Source of the DNA: Sipunculus nudus
Lineage: Eukaryota; Annelida; Sipuncula; Golfingiida; Sipunculidae
Length of the DNA: 64,000 bases
Direction of reading: 5' to 3'
NCBI GenBank assembly: GCA_026874595.1
Contig: CM049306.1
Coordinates: forward strand, 25,907,519-25,971,518
Shown here piece after piece: positions 23,701 to 34,264 of the stretch. Made by a program: the position numbers and the translations under genes. A model generated the notes under the pieces. That model saw only the letters and a program-made list of their open reading frames with translations, was not told the origin of the DNA and made no database searches. Each line of letters begins with the position of its first letter. Within the stretch, counting starts at the first letter, position 1.

Positions 23701-25050
23701 GCAGGAACTGATGGAACATCTCATAATCAATATGTATGCCAAAAATCATGACCATCAGTGATGTAGTTATTGAGATATTGAAGTTTTTGTATGTAATTTT
23801 TGACTACTCTGGGGGGGTACTTTGGGTCCCCATAGCTCGAAGGATATGGGTAACAGAGACCTAATTTCTGGTTTCCATGGAGACTTTTCATAGGTCTTCT
23901 AGTGTGTTGAGAATGAAGATTCTAGGTCCAGTCGTTACTATTTGTGCCATGCTAACAGATGACAGCATCCTTAAAGGTCTCAAAAATAGAGGAAAAAATC
24001 GTAAAAAAATCTAACGATACAGGTGGCGCCACCAGTCTGCAGGAACAGATGACACATCTCATGATCAATAGTTATGTAACAAATCATGACCATCGTTCAA
24101 GTAGTTAATGAGATATTGAAGTTTTTGTATGAAATTTTTGACTACTCTGGGGGGGGGGGGTACTTTGGGGCCCTATAGCTCGAAGGATATGGTTAACAGA
24201 GACCTAATTTCTGTTTTCCAAGGATATTTTTCAAAGACCTCTCAGTGTGTCAAGAATGAAGATTCTAGGTCCAGTCGTTACGATTTGTGCCATGCTAACA
24301 GATGACAGCATCCTTAAAGGTCTCAAAAATAGAGGAAAAAATCGTAAAAAATCGAACAATAAAGGTGGCACTACCAGTCTGCAGGAAGTGATGACACATC
24401 TCATGATCAATAGTTATGCCACAAATCATGACCATCAGTCAAGTAGTTAATGAGATATTGAAGTTTTTGTATGAAATTTTTTACTTTTCTTGGGGGTACT
24501 TTGGGGCTCCATAGCTCGAAGAATATGGGTAACAGAGACCTAATTTCTGGTTTCCATGGAGACTTTTCATAGATCTCTCAGTGTGTCAGGAATGAAGATT
24601 CTAGGTCCAGTCTTTACGATTTGTGCCTTGTTAACAGATGTTTACATTTTGAAAGATCTCAAAAATAGAGAAAAAAATTCGTAAAAAATTGAACAATACA
24701 GGTGGCGCCACCAGTCTGCAGGAAGTGATGGAACATCTCATGATCAATATGTATGACAAAAATCATGACCATCAGTCAAGTATTTAATGAGATATTGAAG
24801 TTTTTGTTTGAAATTTTTTACTTTTCTGGGGGGTAGTTTGGGGCCCCATAGCTGGAAGGATATGGGTAACAGAGACCTAATTTCTGGTTTCCATGGAGAC
24901 TTTTCATAGGTCTCTCAGTGTGTCGAGAATGAAGATTCTAAGTCCAGTCATTACGATTTGTGCTTTGTTAACAGATGTTCACATTTTTAAAAGTCTCAAA
25001 AATAGAGAAAAAAATTCGTAAAAAAATCGAAAAATACAGGTGGCGCCACC
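20784..25050. repeat. Tandem array of beta copy 3, unit about 338 bp
   Basis: Units begin with AATACAGGTGGCGCCACCAG and TCTGCAGGAACTGATG. They contain ATATGGGTAACAGAGACCTA, GAAGATTCTAGGTCCAGT and GATTTGTGCC. Exact GGTGGCGCCACC occurs at 23267, 24022, 24701 and 25039; variants occur near 20786, 21131, 21470, 22622, 22987, 23685 and 24364. Several frames across these units look open only because the unit is AT-rich and repeated. Confidence 0.85.
21781..22971 (-). mobile_element. Helentron-like element beta, copy 4, nested in copy 3
   Basis: The left end ACAAGTGACCCAGGGGTCAT and the inverted GCTCAGCTGAC (21804-21814) match the left end of copy 3. The right end CAGTCAGCTGAGCTAAAAA is at 22953-22971, preceded by GGACGG-type sequence. 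The host sequence GAAAATAGAGAAAA on the left and TTGAAAAAATACAGGTGG on the right reconstitutes one normal unit, so this is a clean insertion of about 1.2 kb. Confidence 0.7.
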
Positions 25051-25311
25051 AGTCTTCAGGAACTGATGGAACCTCTCATGATCAATATGTATGCCAAAAA
25101 TCATGACCATCAGTCAAGTAGTTAATGAGATATTGAAGTTTTTGTATGAAATTTTGGACTTTTCTGGGGGGTACTTAGGGGCCCCATAGCTCGAAGGATA
25201 TGGGTAACAGAGATCTAATTTCTGGTTTCCAAGGAGATTTTTCATGGACCTCCAAGGATGTCAAGTAAGAAGATTCCAGTTTTAGCGGTTACGATTTGTG
25301 CCTGGTTAACG

Positions 25312-25376
25312 GACAGACAGACGGCACGACGGACAGACAGACGGACAGACAGACAGACAGACGGACGACGGACAAA
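25312..25376. repeat. ACGG/ACAG minisatellite
   Basis: GACAGACAGACGG-type tetranucleotides are repeated next to the 5' end of beta copy 3. Equivalent stretches occur by the 5' ends of copies 1, 2 and 4, so it is a built-in part of the element. Confidence 0.85.
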
Positions 25377-25835
25377 GAGTGATCGCTATAGCTCAGATGA
25401 CTTTCAGTCAGCTGAGCTAAAAAATATGCATTAAGGCAGTTACATGGGTATTACAATCTCATATAGTTATTACTGCCTTTAAATATTTCAATTTTTATGG
25501 AAATTACTATATATAGTTATTTCTTTGGGTTTCTCAGGAATATCACCTGAGATTGGAATTCAAATATTTTAACATGTATGCAAAAGGTTATCTGTGTATT
25601 TGGTTGCCGGTAATGTAGGATTGATGCTGGATTTTATATTGTACAGTTTAGATATTTATAAAGCTGTATGAGGCACTTATTAAGATACAGTGATATTTTA
25701 TATGAGTATACAGCATATTGAAAAAAAAAGAAATATAATTTTTAAAATCACAATCATTTTCAGATAAATCTTAGATAACTGATCCAGCATGATTGTAATA
25801 CAATGTATTGTATGTTACACATATATCACTGATAC

Positions 25836-25900
25836 CTTGTAGCTGCCAGAATGGCACAGGTCCATCCCCAGCTCTCCTGGATTCAAACCTCATTGATGTT
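25836..25900 (-). CDS. CCDC66: CCDC66-like protein, coding exon 1 (start codon)
   Basis: The minus strand has a good acceptor, CACATGTCTCATTACAG, and a donor CAAG|GTATCA. The first ATG (25893-25891) opens MRFESRRAGDGPVPFWQLQ (19 residues) plus one base, matching the phase required by exon 2. A GDG tripeptide close to the N-terminus also occurs in vertebrate CCDC66. Because an acceptor precedes the ATG, at least one upstream non-coding exon is expected. The base at -3 is T, so the start context is weak. An earlier start upstream cannot be excluded, but the frame entering the exon offers no other Met. Confidence 0.62.
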
Positions 25901-26067
25901 CTGTAATGAGACATGTGAAATTTAGTTGTAAACATAAAAATAAGTTCTTGCATGTATTAAATGAAAAAATATCTGAATAGACAAACAAAAAACAAAACTC
26001 ATGAGAGACCACATATAATTATATACCCTGATCAGGGGCCTGATCAAACTTTGGACTGTGCCTCTAA
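25901..26067. other. Upstream intron or 5' region of the CCDC66-like gene
   Basis: Short unremarkable stretch between exon 1 and the fold-back element. CTGATCAGGGGCCTGATCA (26029-26047) is a small imperfect palindrome. Confidence 0.4.
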
Positions 26068-27808
26068 ATATATATGTCGAGGCCCAGATTAGAATCTGGC
26101 CCAATTTAAAACTGGGCCAGCCCAGATCAAAAGTTTGATTTTGGACCAGTCCAGATCAAAATTCTCATCTGGGCCAGACCAGTTTTAACTGGGCCAGCCC
26201 AGATTAAAACTTTGATCTGGGCTGGTCCAGATTAAAATCCTGTGGTTAAGACTTCAGGATTTAAATCTTGTCTAGACTGATTTTAAACTGGGCCAGCCCA
26301 GATTAGAATTTTGATCTGGTCCGGTCAAGTTTACAATCTTGTGGTGGTCTGATTTTAAACTGAGCAAGCCCAGATCAGAATCCTAATCTACTCCTAGGCT
26401 AGCTTCAATTACACTATATTACCCTAGCTGGCCTTTAATCAATTCAAAGAATTTGTAAAACATTTTAAGTCCATCATAATTAGTATTTTATGAATTTATT
26501 TCAAATTCTATGAAAATTTCATTAGTTGGAATCCCATTATATTTATTTTGTAATTTAACCTCTTATGTGAAATGTCTAAAATATAATTATAAAATAATCA
26601 TGTTAAACATTGGTATTTTATAGATATAACTACAAATATAGCTTGCAGAAAATGTGCATAAATTCAACAAACTAAAACAAAATTTAAATGATAATTATTA
26701 AAATATATGTTACTCTATGTTAAGCTTGTGATCCAAGACCTGTACATTCAAAATTTTATTTGTTATTTAAAGTTATTAATCATTTATCATAAATTGGGGT
26801 TTTATATATAGGTCTGTGATCACCCCCCCCCCCCCCCAGTCACCCATTAAAAAATTTGCACATATTGTTATATTAGACCTAGAACTTATAACGTACTACA
26901 TATAGAGGAAAAAAGGCCCTGAAACATCTAGTAAGATACCTGAATTCAAGTCTTTGAAATTAGGTGACTGAAATTTAGCAAACAGAAAAATATATATCTA
27001 TTGTACATAAATTAGGTTGGTTTTGGCTAATTTGTGTGAATTATTAAAAAGATCATAATGTATTAAGATAGAACTGTGGGAACAATATTCACCAACTGAG
27101 CATTTTGACTATTGAAGGTAGAGAATTTTTGTATTGCAGCATTTAACTATTTTCAATTTAGATTAGTTAATCGTTATTAGATTAGCTTTTTTTTGTTATT
27201 CTCCAAAGTGAAACCTCCACCATGTTTGTCACCCTCTGAAATAAAATTCTAAATCCAATTTCACGCATGTTCAGCATTACAATTGTTCGATAGCTTTTTC
27301 TTCAATAAAATATTTTAAATGATCCTTTTGTGCCCTTCAAAATGGTGTATCTGGAATAAATGTTTACTCTATTATCTGATTTAAGATTGTAAAAATCAAG
27401 CTAGCCTAAGATAAGATGAGGATTTTGATCTGGGTAGGCCCTGTTTAAAATCAGTCCACCACAGGATTGTAATACTGACTAGCCTAGATCAAAATTCTAA
27501 TCTGGGCTGGCCCAGTTTAAAATCAGTCAACCACAGGATTGTAAACTGAACCAGCCCAGATCATAATTCTAATCTGGGCCAGCCCAGTTTAAAATCAGTC
27601 CAGACCAGATTTAAATCCTGAAGTCTCCACCACAAGATTGTAATCTGGACTGGCCCAGATCAAAATTTTAATCTGGGCTGGCCAAGTTTAAAACTGGTCT
27701 GGCCCAGATTAGAATTTTGATCTGGGCCGGTCTTAATTAAAATTTTGATTTGGGCTGGCCCAGTTTTAAATTGGGCCTGATTCTAATCTGGGCTTCGACA
27801 TATATATA
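26068..27808. mobile_element. Fold-back element with GGGCCAGCCCAG minisatellite arms
   Basis: The termini are inverted repeats: ATATATATGTCGAGGCCCAG on the left and, as reverse complement, ATATATATGTCGAAGCCCAG on the right, continuing with only one mismatch in the first 29 bases. Inside each arm are several 40-60 bp units built from CTGGGCTGGCCCAGTTTAAA and AGATCAAAATTTTAATCTGG. The middle (about 26420-27400) is AT-rich. A related fragment lies at 54163-54265. This looks like a fold-back or MITE-type DNA transposon; no protein is encoded. Confidence 0.7.
26822..26838. repeat. Poly-C tract
   Basis: A run of about 17 C. Similar runs of C or G stand at 4977-5002, 6124-6143, 35996-36013, 39950, 40020 and 45448-45462, so tract length and nearby frames may be assembly-sensitive. 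Confidence 0.9.
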
Positions 27809-28383
27809 CTGTGGAAGTGGTTAATTTTGCACAACTAAATTTCTGCGCTTTTTCCATTTTGAATCATTCCAGCAGTTCGAATTTTCACACAAATCAGTAT
27901 GTATGGGATTTTAAATTTGTATCAAATTATCAAAATTTTTTTACGATTACATAAAAGATAGGTTTGTGATGCAACCTACTTTCTACCTAATAAGCTTCAG
28001 GTAACTGTGTACATGCTACCTTGCTACGGGCTAGTGAGAACCGTGATTGCACAGGTTTAACAATTCGTAATTACCAGGACTAATTACATTTGGCGATGCT
28101 ATGGTGCGACAACAGCAACAAAATAAATTTTGTATATAAAAAGTGTTGTTCAATTTTCAGGGCCCTATTAAACATTAACGATCTATATGACGCCTCATTG
28201 TCTATTCAATTCGCCATAACTCTTTACTTGTATCTAACAATAATTGAGGCACCTGACGGTAAAAGTTAACTGCACAGACATGTCTGGGGGTGTTCGAAAT
28301 AATGCGGGTTCTTAATTTAGCACAAATAATGCTCCTGCGAAAAGCGTGAAAATAAAAACCCTGCTAACAAAACCACTTCCACA

Positions 28384-28384
<1 letters not shown>
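27809..28384. mobile_element. TA-flanked MITE, copy 1
   Basis: The ends are CTGTGGAAGTGGTTAATTTT and the inverse AAAACCACTTCCACAG, flanked by TA on both sides. Length is 576 bp. GCGAAAAGCGTGAAAAT inside the right end mirrors TTTCTGCGCTTTTTCC inside the left. TA target sites suggest a Tc1/mariner-type or similar transposase. A second copy is at 30347-31093. The element abuts the fold-back element at 27808. Confidence 0.75.
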
Positions 28385-28439
<55 letters not shown>

Positions 28440-28440
28440 T
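28385..28440. repeat. (TA)n and (TATG)n microsatellite
   Basis: An alternating TA run followed by TATG units, directly beyond the right MITE end. Confidence 0.9.
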
Positions 28441-29117
28441 TTTATGATAGCCAGCCTAGAAAATATGTGTAAGTAACATTATAATTGCATCACTGGTGAG
28501 CTCTGCACAACAGAACAACAGCCCCTGATATCAGTAAATGACTCTTCCCATGGCAGTGAGAACAAAATGAACAGGCGATGGATCCTTAACACAAAACCAC
28601 ACTACAATGATCCAGATTACCTCCCGAATTTAATGGATTATTCCTTGAAATTTCCCCTTACCCTCCACAAAAATTTCATCAAATAAAAAAACCCAGACAA
28701 AAACAGACAAAAATAACAGCTGCTGGCAGAGTTACAGCAGTTGGTATTAACAGTTTTATATATGTGAAGAACATATTTCATCTTGTTATATATGCTATTG
28801 AGCTAATCATTAAACACCGTTGTCACTAACATAATAAAGTTGAATATGAGATTTTCATATGAAATATACTAATTTTAAGTTGGAGCAGCATTACAGATTG
28901 TGTCTCTATATGCTAATAAGTCTACAAATCCATGCTTGACTTGCCCCTAACATAATCTGCAACTCTGTTAATAAAATTTGAACATTTGAATATCCATCTG
29001 TATTTATAAATGTATAAATATATATAAGTGTTTGTGTGTTAGATTAACCTTTTGAACCTTTTGTTTTAATAAAGACCACAGTGAAAAGGGTAAAGAAAAT
29101 ACTTTTGAAAGGTTAAC
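28441..29117. other. No feature recognised
   Basis: AT-rich non-coding sequence with no repeat shared with the rest of the window that I could see. Confidence 0.4.
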
Positions 29118-29125
29118 CTTATTTG

Positions 29126-29976
29126 TAGGGTTGGGACGGTTACCGGTATACGGTATTATCACGATATCTGACCGCTACGGTTATCATACCGTCAACTTTC
29201 CTATTATCGCGATATCACGATATCAATTTTTGTTCACGATTTTGGTTCACAAGCAAGCCCTTGAAGTTCAAAAAATAAATTTATTTCAAAGAATCGCATT
29301 TATTTTCATAAACCACGTGTATTGGAATACATGCGTGTGGGTGGAAGCGTGTGCTTACAGACTTCGGGATTAGTCGGAAATGTCCGGAAGTAGCAGGATG
29401 AATCAGAAAGGACAAAAGCTTGAGAATTCCAGGAGAAAATAACATTATAATGAAAGAGCAATAAATACACACATTTATGCTTTTATTGCATGGAACGAAA
29501 ATGTCAACATAAAAGTGTCACCACTGAATCGAACATTCCATACGGGTTGCAAATTATGCCATATAAAATTGAGATGATATATTTAGCCAAGATTCGTATG
29601 ACACGCTCTCCGAAAATTCGCCAGGATTCTCCGGCTTTTATGTAGCTATAGGAAACTGATGGAAAGTTCTGACAAGCGTGATTCGACTATGGGGGCAGGA
29701 CTTCCCGCGCCTCAAGCTTGCGTACCTGCAGGACCTTCATGCAACTTACATCACTTAATGAGTCATTCTGTGGTACTGGCACAATAGGTATAAATTATAT
29801 TAATACTTAACCCCTTATATAAAGTCAAGACTTTGTTATAAGGTTGTTATAAATATCATTATTGATGGCTTATTAATGCCATTATATATAATTGAAAATA
29901 TCGCGATATCACGGTATATCGCGATAAAATTTGAATAATTATCATGATATCAAAAACCCATATCGTCCCAACACTA
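29126..29976. mobile_element. hAT-type non-autonomous DNA transposon
   Basis: The left end is TAGGGTTGGGACGGTTACCG and the right end, reverse complemented, is TAGTGTTGGGACGATATGGG. The element is flanked by a perfect 8-bp direct repeat, CTTATTTG (29118-29125 and 29977-29984). An 8-bp duplication and this TIR type are characteristic of hAT elements. Length is 851 bp. Subterminal GATATCGCGATAT-like palindromes occur at both ends. No transposase frame is present. Confidence 0.88.
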
Positions 29977-29984
29977 CTTATTTG

Positions 29985-30346
29985 ATTAATATCAAGGGTT
30001 TATTTTATGTGCACAGCCACTAAAACATAGGAAACCAAGCTTACTCAGCAGTCAGTACCTAGATCTGCTACAGCAGTGAGTAGGGAGGGGTCTTATTAGG
30101 TGAATACATTATGTCAAGCACCTGTTGTGGTGAATCAGAGTGTTGATCTATAAATTGAAAAAGAAGTGTTCAGGTCATGACCTTTTGACTGTAAATAGAC
30201 CTATAATTTACTGAATGACCATGTATAAAACCTTAGTATATGTTCAAATCGATTCTACATAGGGCGTAATATAACTGTTTACAAATACTGAATATCATTA
30301 CTTTTTATAGAAATTCTCCATATGGTTTTCCCCATAAGTGGGAGTA
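29985..30346. other. No feature recognised
   Basis: Non-coding spacer between the hAT-type element and the second MITE copy. Confidence 0.4.
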
Positions 30347-31093
30347 CTGTGAAAGTGGTTTTGTCAACGGGTTTTAATTTTCGCGCTTTTAGCGGGAGAT
30401 AGATTTGCGCTAAAATAAGAACATGCGTAAATTTGATGCGATCATTCAGAAGATTGCAGTGTTCTTGCCTGACACACAGTCATGTGGGCCTGGTAATCCC
30501 TCCATGCATGGTCGCTTGAGTTAAGGCTTCTTCAACCAGAATGATAGTGTAGTCATGTTATCATAAGAGTTCACAGCAAGTGGTTTCTCAAGAAAGACCT
30601 CTTCTCATTTATAGTGATTTGAAGAAACAACTGTGAAACTATAATTAGCATTTTATGACACCCCTAGCCCTCCACATAGCTTTGAAGTACGACTGAGCAG
30701 AGAGCTACCTGCGACTGTTGTCAGTCCTGATTGTTGTTCGAACATAGATGGCTGCTTCTGGTTGGTATATTCACAGTTGTTGTAAAGAAATTCTACAACT
30801 TACTCAGATGTCAAACAGTGTGGCTGGCTGCAGTATCATTGCATCATCAAACCTGATTAGTCCTGAATAATTACGTATTGTTCACACCTTGTGGTCACTG
30901 TACTGACCAGTTGCCCGTGGCATGTAAGCAGTCACCCAGAGGTTGTTAGGTGGGATGAAGGTTACATTATAAACCTGTCTTTTATAACTATTTTAATCAT
31001 TTGATACACAATTAATTACCTTAGATACGGATTTGCATGTGAATTCGAACTGCTCAAAATGAAAAAAGCGCGAAAATTCAGACACTTCCACAG
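30347..31093. mobile_element. TA-flanked MITE, copy 2
   Basis: The left end is CTGTGAAAGTGGTTTTGTCA and the right end GACACTTCCACAG, with TA on both sides. Length is 747 bp. Internal TTTTCGCGCTTTTAGCG on the left and AAAAAGCGCGAAAATTC on the right form a second inverted pair. It is longer and more diverged than copy 1 (27809-28384). Confidence 0.72.
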
Positions 31094-31369
31094 TATATCA
31101 TGATAAAGGAGGAGGGTTCAAGGTGCCTTGGATTCCCTGTCCGAGCAGTGGGATGGGGTGTACAGACCATAGGGGTGGCAGTCCACATTAAAATTTCATG
31201 ATGAATAAATGAAAAGTTCTATGATTACTTGGTAGAAAATAATTGTTTGATTCTTGACTGATTTTCTTGACATGATATATGCACCCAATGTTCAGCTAGA
31301 ACATAAAGTGAACCCACATTTTCTCACAAAAAAATGTTGGTTCAATGCTAACTGCAAATTATACGCCTA
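31094..31369. other. No feature recognised
   Basis: Short non-coding stretch between the MITE and the inverted duplication. Confidence 0.4.
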
Positions 31370-32885
31370 GGGATCAAGTTCCACAGACACCCGCCATATA
31401 AAAAGCTTCAAGAAAACAAGAGAACTTAATCCTGTACCAGACGAAAATTGTATAAAATCAAATATTGTGTGTATGACTGTACTATGACAGGGACACTTAT
31501 GCATTCTCGGGCAGAAAATGTTAATGTATTTGAATGAACAAGAAATTTTGCTGAAATTCCTGCTTTAGTACCTAAACCATACTCACTTTAAAAGTTTAGC
31601 TTCCCTGGGCCGTACAGTTGGGAGAATCACCAGGTATGATGCATTATACTTCATACATGAGATTTATCATGAATGTCAAGGATAAACACAAGAGATCCTG
31701 ACTCTGCCCCAGAGGTTGAAGGGTATGGCATTTTATGAGGCGGGAACCCTACCGAACAGGTTTGTTTTCACAGCTTGAGTTGGAGATCTACCTAATTCAG
31801 TTTTTTAAGGGGCATATCTAACAATGTTTAAGTGGTACGTCATGTAACCATATAATAAAAATATGTTTGAACTCTTGTATCCGACATTTTTTTGTCAGGA
31901 TATTATTGTGTTATTATCCACTGGAATGTCTCCTGTTTTCAAACACCTTTTACAAGGGCTCTCTCACAGCAGAGGGAAACGGTGTGTAGGTAGTGAGCAC
32001 AGAAGCTAGGGCTAGTTCAATGCCTAATAGGCTTCTACTATATACTAATATAAATAGTATATAATAGTATTTTATAAGTTAGGAATATGCAGTAAACAAT
32101 AAGTGTCACATCTAGACTTATTTTTCTGGACATATTATGCGACATCACTGACAAAAAATAGCAAACATAGCCCTAGCTCTTGTGCTCTCTCCTGCAGGAG
32201 AGAGCCCTAGTTGGAGTGTTGGAAATGTGGAGACATTCCAGTGGACAATTAAACTATGATATCTTGGCTAATAAAGTGTTATGTAATAAAAAAAACATAT
32301 TTAGATTATATGATAACATACCACATTAACATCTTTCTGTCCCTTAAAGGAGGGTCGATTCAGAAAGGGCTCCATCTGAAGCGGGTGGACAAACATGTCT
32401 GGAGGGGATTTCCCGTGGTTTCCCCCCATAATACATCATAATCGTCATACACACCACCTGGTGTCTGAATATTTTGGATATGTGACCTCAGGGGACCGTC
32501 TCACATGTAAGAATAGAAACGTGTTACGTCACTTGATACCAACTATGTTGATACGGTTCCTGTTATGAAACATGTCACGAGATAACCCAAAAAGTAAAAG
32601 CGGAAGTGCTAAAGCGCATGCTTGTTCCGACTTCTGGGACAACTGACAGGCTCAGGGAAGCTAAACTATCAAAAGTGAGTATGGTTTTGGTATTAGAGCA
32701 TGCATTTTTGCAAAATTTCTTGGTCAGTCGAATACATTGACTATTTCTGACCCCAAATGAGTAAGTTTCCTTGTCATACACACAAAATTTGATTATATAA
32801 GAACTTTTGTTAGGTACAGGATTTACTTTCTCCAGTATACTTGAAGCTTCATACATGGCGGGTCATCCACGGAATGGATACATGA
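31370..32885. repeat. Diverged inverted duplication, about 1.5 kb
   Basis: The right arm read backwards matches the left arm over most of its length. Examples: CGCCATATAAAAAGCTTCAA (31393) against CGCCATGTATGAAGCTTCAA; AAACCATACTCACTTT (31578) against the inverse at 32665-32690; ATCCACTGGAATGTCTCC (31917) against the inverse at 32230; GAAGCTAGGGCTAG (32003) against the inverse near 32170. The axis is near 32080-32100, and arms differ by many substitutions and small indels. A 93-codon frame in the right arm (32575-32856, minus) is not preserved in the left arm, so it is not treated as a gene. Confidence 0.7.
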
Positions 32886-33210
32886 ATACGCTGCATTAAA
32901 ACATGCAGTTACCTCATATAATGCACCTACACCTTAGAATGCCTGAGACTGGTGTCCCTTAGCCTGATAGTGTGAGACAAGGATTAACTGTGTGAGACTT
33001 AAGTTCAATGCATGAGACTTGACATGTCTGAATCAGTAAATGCTTTTTGGAAGTTCCAAAAATGGCACAGGAGCCACTATAGAACGTGGGCTTCGCTTCT
33101 ATTGAGGAAAATATAAATAAAACTGTCTCCTCTCATTCCCTATTTTAACTCCTATTTTTTCCCCTGTAGATGTCCCTACACTCAACTCTTCTAACATAAT
33201 GAACTACTAA
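32886..33210. other. Non-coding, short GTGTGAGAC repeats
   Basis: Three variants of GTGTGAGAC (about 32970, 32991 and 33012) occur within 50 bases. Nothing else recognised. Confidence 0.4.
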
Positions 33211-33224
33211 GCATCAGAAGTCGC

Positions 33225-33292
33225 CTGAATCAGGAATCGAACCTACGATCTCTAGACTAGGAGCCCTACACGCTACTAAGTGAGCCGTGAAG
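33225..33292 (-). repeat. tRNA-like sequence, probable SINE head
   Basis: On the minus strand a near-consensus A box GGCTCACTTAGTAGCG (33286-33271) and B box GGTTCGATTCC (33243-33233) are about 28 bases apart, as in tRNAs. The anticodon stem cannot be paired properly and the T stem is weak, so this is a tRNA-derived SINE or pseudo-tRNA. Confidence 0.5.
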
Positions 33293-33400
33293 ACGAGATA
33301 CCAGTAGGAGCAAGTTTTGTTCATTTATATCTGCGATTGAAGCGCCATCTATCACGAAAATGGGAAACCATTTACTATTTGAACAGGAAAATTAAGCTTT

Positions 33401-33465
33401 AGGTGGGGGCTCCGCCCCCACACCCCCGTTCAGACGGGGAACCCAGGTTCCCCGGACCCCTCCAC
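33401..33465. repeat. G/C-rich palindromic segment
   Basis: GGGGGCTCCGCCCCC is a near-perfect palindrome, followed by GTTCAGACGGGGAACC and CAGGTTCCCCGGACCC. It stands out against an AT-rich background and may be the terminus of an unidentified element. Confidence 0.5.
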
Positions 33466-34264
33466 CTCTAATATAATGAACTCCAGTTATGAGCAAAATT
33501 AAATACGGGAATTTTCAGGAAAATAATATGTATCAGCCTTTTTCATGAAACAATTTATTATGCGACACCCGTTGTGCATAATGTACCGGCAGTAGGCTGA
33601 AGCCCGGTTTCTATACTAGTACTATACTAGTTCTGCCATGGCACATGCGAGCAGTTTAAATTTTATTAAATAACTACAAATGGTACTTTCCCACACAGCT
33701 AAAGTCAATGGCAGTTACAACAGATGGATCTGCTACTCAGTAAGATCACTCTTAATCATAATAACAATATTAAACCTAAAGAATACCACTCAGAAAAGAT
33801 AATACTGACTTTGACATTTGGGATTCAGGGCCCAATTATCGCTCATACAGTTGGCGTACGTGCGAGTTGTATCTTGCAAAGCTGAAATTTTCCAGCTAAT
33901 CGGTTGACTTTGATCAATTTATGTCTTACATAATACATGTAAAATATCGGACACTGACTTACCCAAAGCTCATTGTTTTGTATGATTAAAATCCATGTAA
34001 CAGTTGCGAGTACACGATAATCATCACTTGAAAATAAAAACAACTGATGACAGTATGGCTTCCCGTTGTCATGAAAATGCACCTGCTGCGCATGTGCAAG
34101 GTAGCTGGGCTAACCTGCCAACAGGTGTCACTACGACCTGAGTCTGCCGCAGATGGCGCGAATGGTGGCCTTGGGACACCGGGTGGCCTCAGGCGACATG
34201 GTAGCCTTGGAACACCGGGTCGCCCCTAGGCCATATATATGAATTAAATTGCCTTTGCTATCAG
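33466..34264. other. Mostly non-coding; short duplicated motif at 34165-34230
   Basis: CCTTGGGACACCGGGTGGCC (34170) and CCTTGGAACACCGGGTCGCC (34206) form a local tandem pair. No gene recognised; short frames here have no supporting motif. Confidence 0.4.

Larger units (their letters stand above)
19256..25420 (-). mobile_element. Helentron-like element beta, copy 3 (host of nested insertions)
   Basis: The 5' end on the minus strand is TTTTTTAGCTCAGCTGACTG (from 25420). The same 11-mer appears inverted just inside the 3' end (GCTCAGCTGAC at 19279-19289 on the plus strand). Outside that is a perfect palindrome GACCCATGGGTC, then ACTTG and T-rich host sequence. Next to the 5' end is an ACGG/ACAG minisatellite (25312-25375). 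The element was interrupted twice: by an alpha element (19437-20779) and by a second beta (21781-22971). Host sequence resumes in register after each. Once those are removed, the core is a 338-bp tandem array. It fills the intron between exons 1 and 2 of the CCDC66-like gene. Confidence 0.65.

Noticed and set aside
20877-24450. Series of similar 60-85 codon frames beginning MFRYFSF or similar
   Set aside because: They are the same frame of successive 338-bp non-coding repeat units; each is broken at different places and the repeat explains the similarity.
32561-32676. Plus-strand open stretch ending at a GTGAGT donor, also present in the other arm
   Set aside because: A donor-like site is conserved in both arms, but there is no acceptor before it and the readings diverge, so it was not called as an exon.
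32575-32856. 93-codon frame in the right arm of the inverted duplication (minus)
   Set aside because: The corresponding left arm has frameshifts and stops, so the frame is not conserved between the two copies, and no domain is recognisable.
33225-33292. Functional tRNA gene
   Set aside because: A and B boxes are good, but the anticodon and T stems do not pair properly, so a SINE or pseudo-tRNA is the better call.
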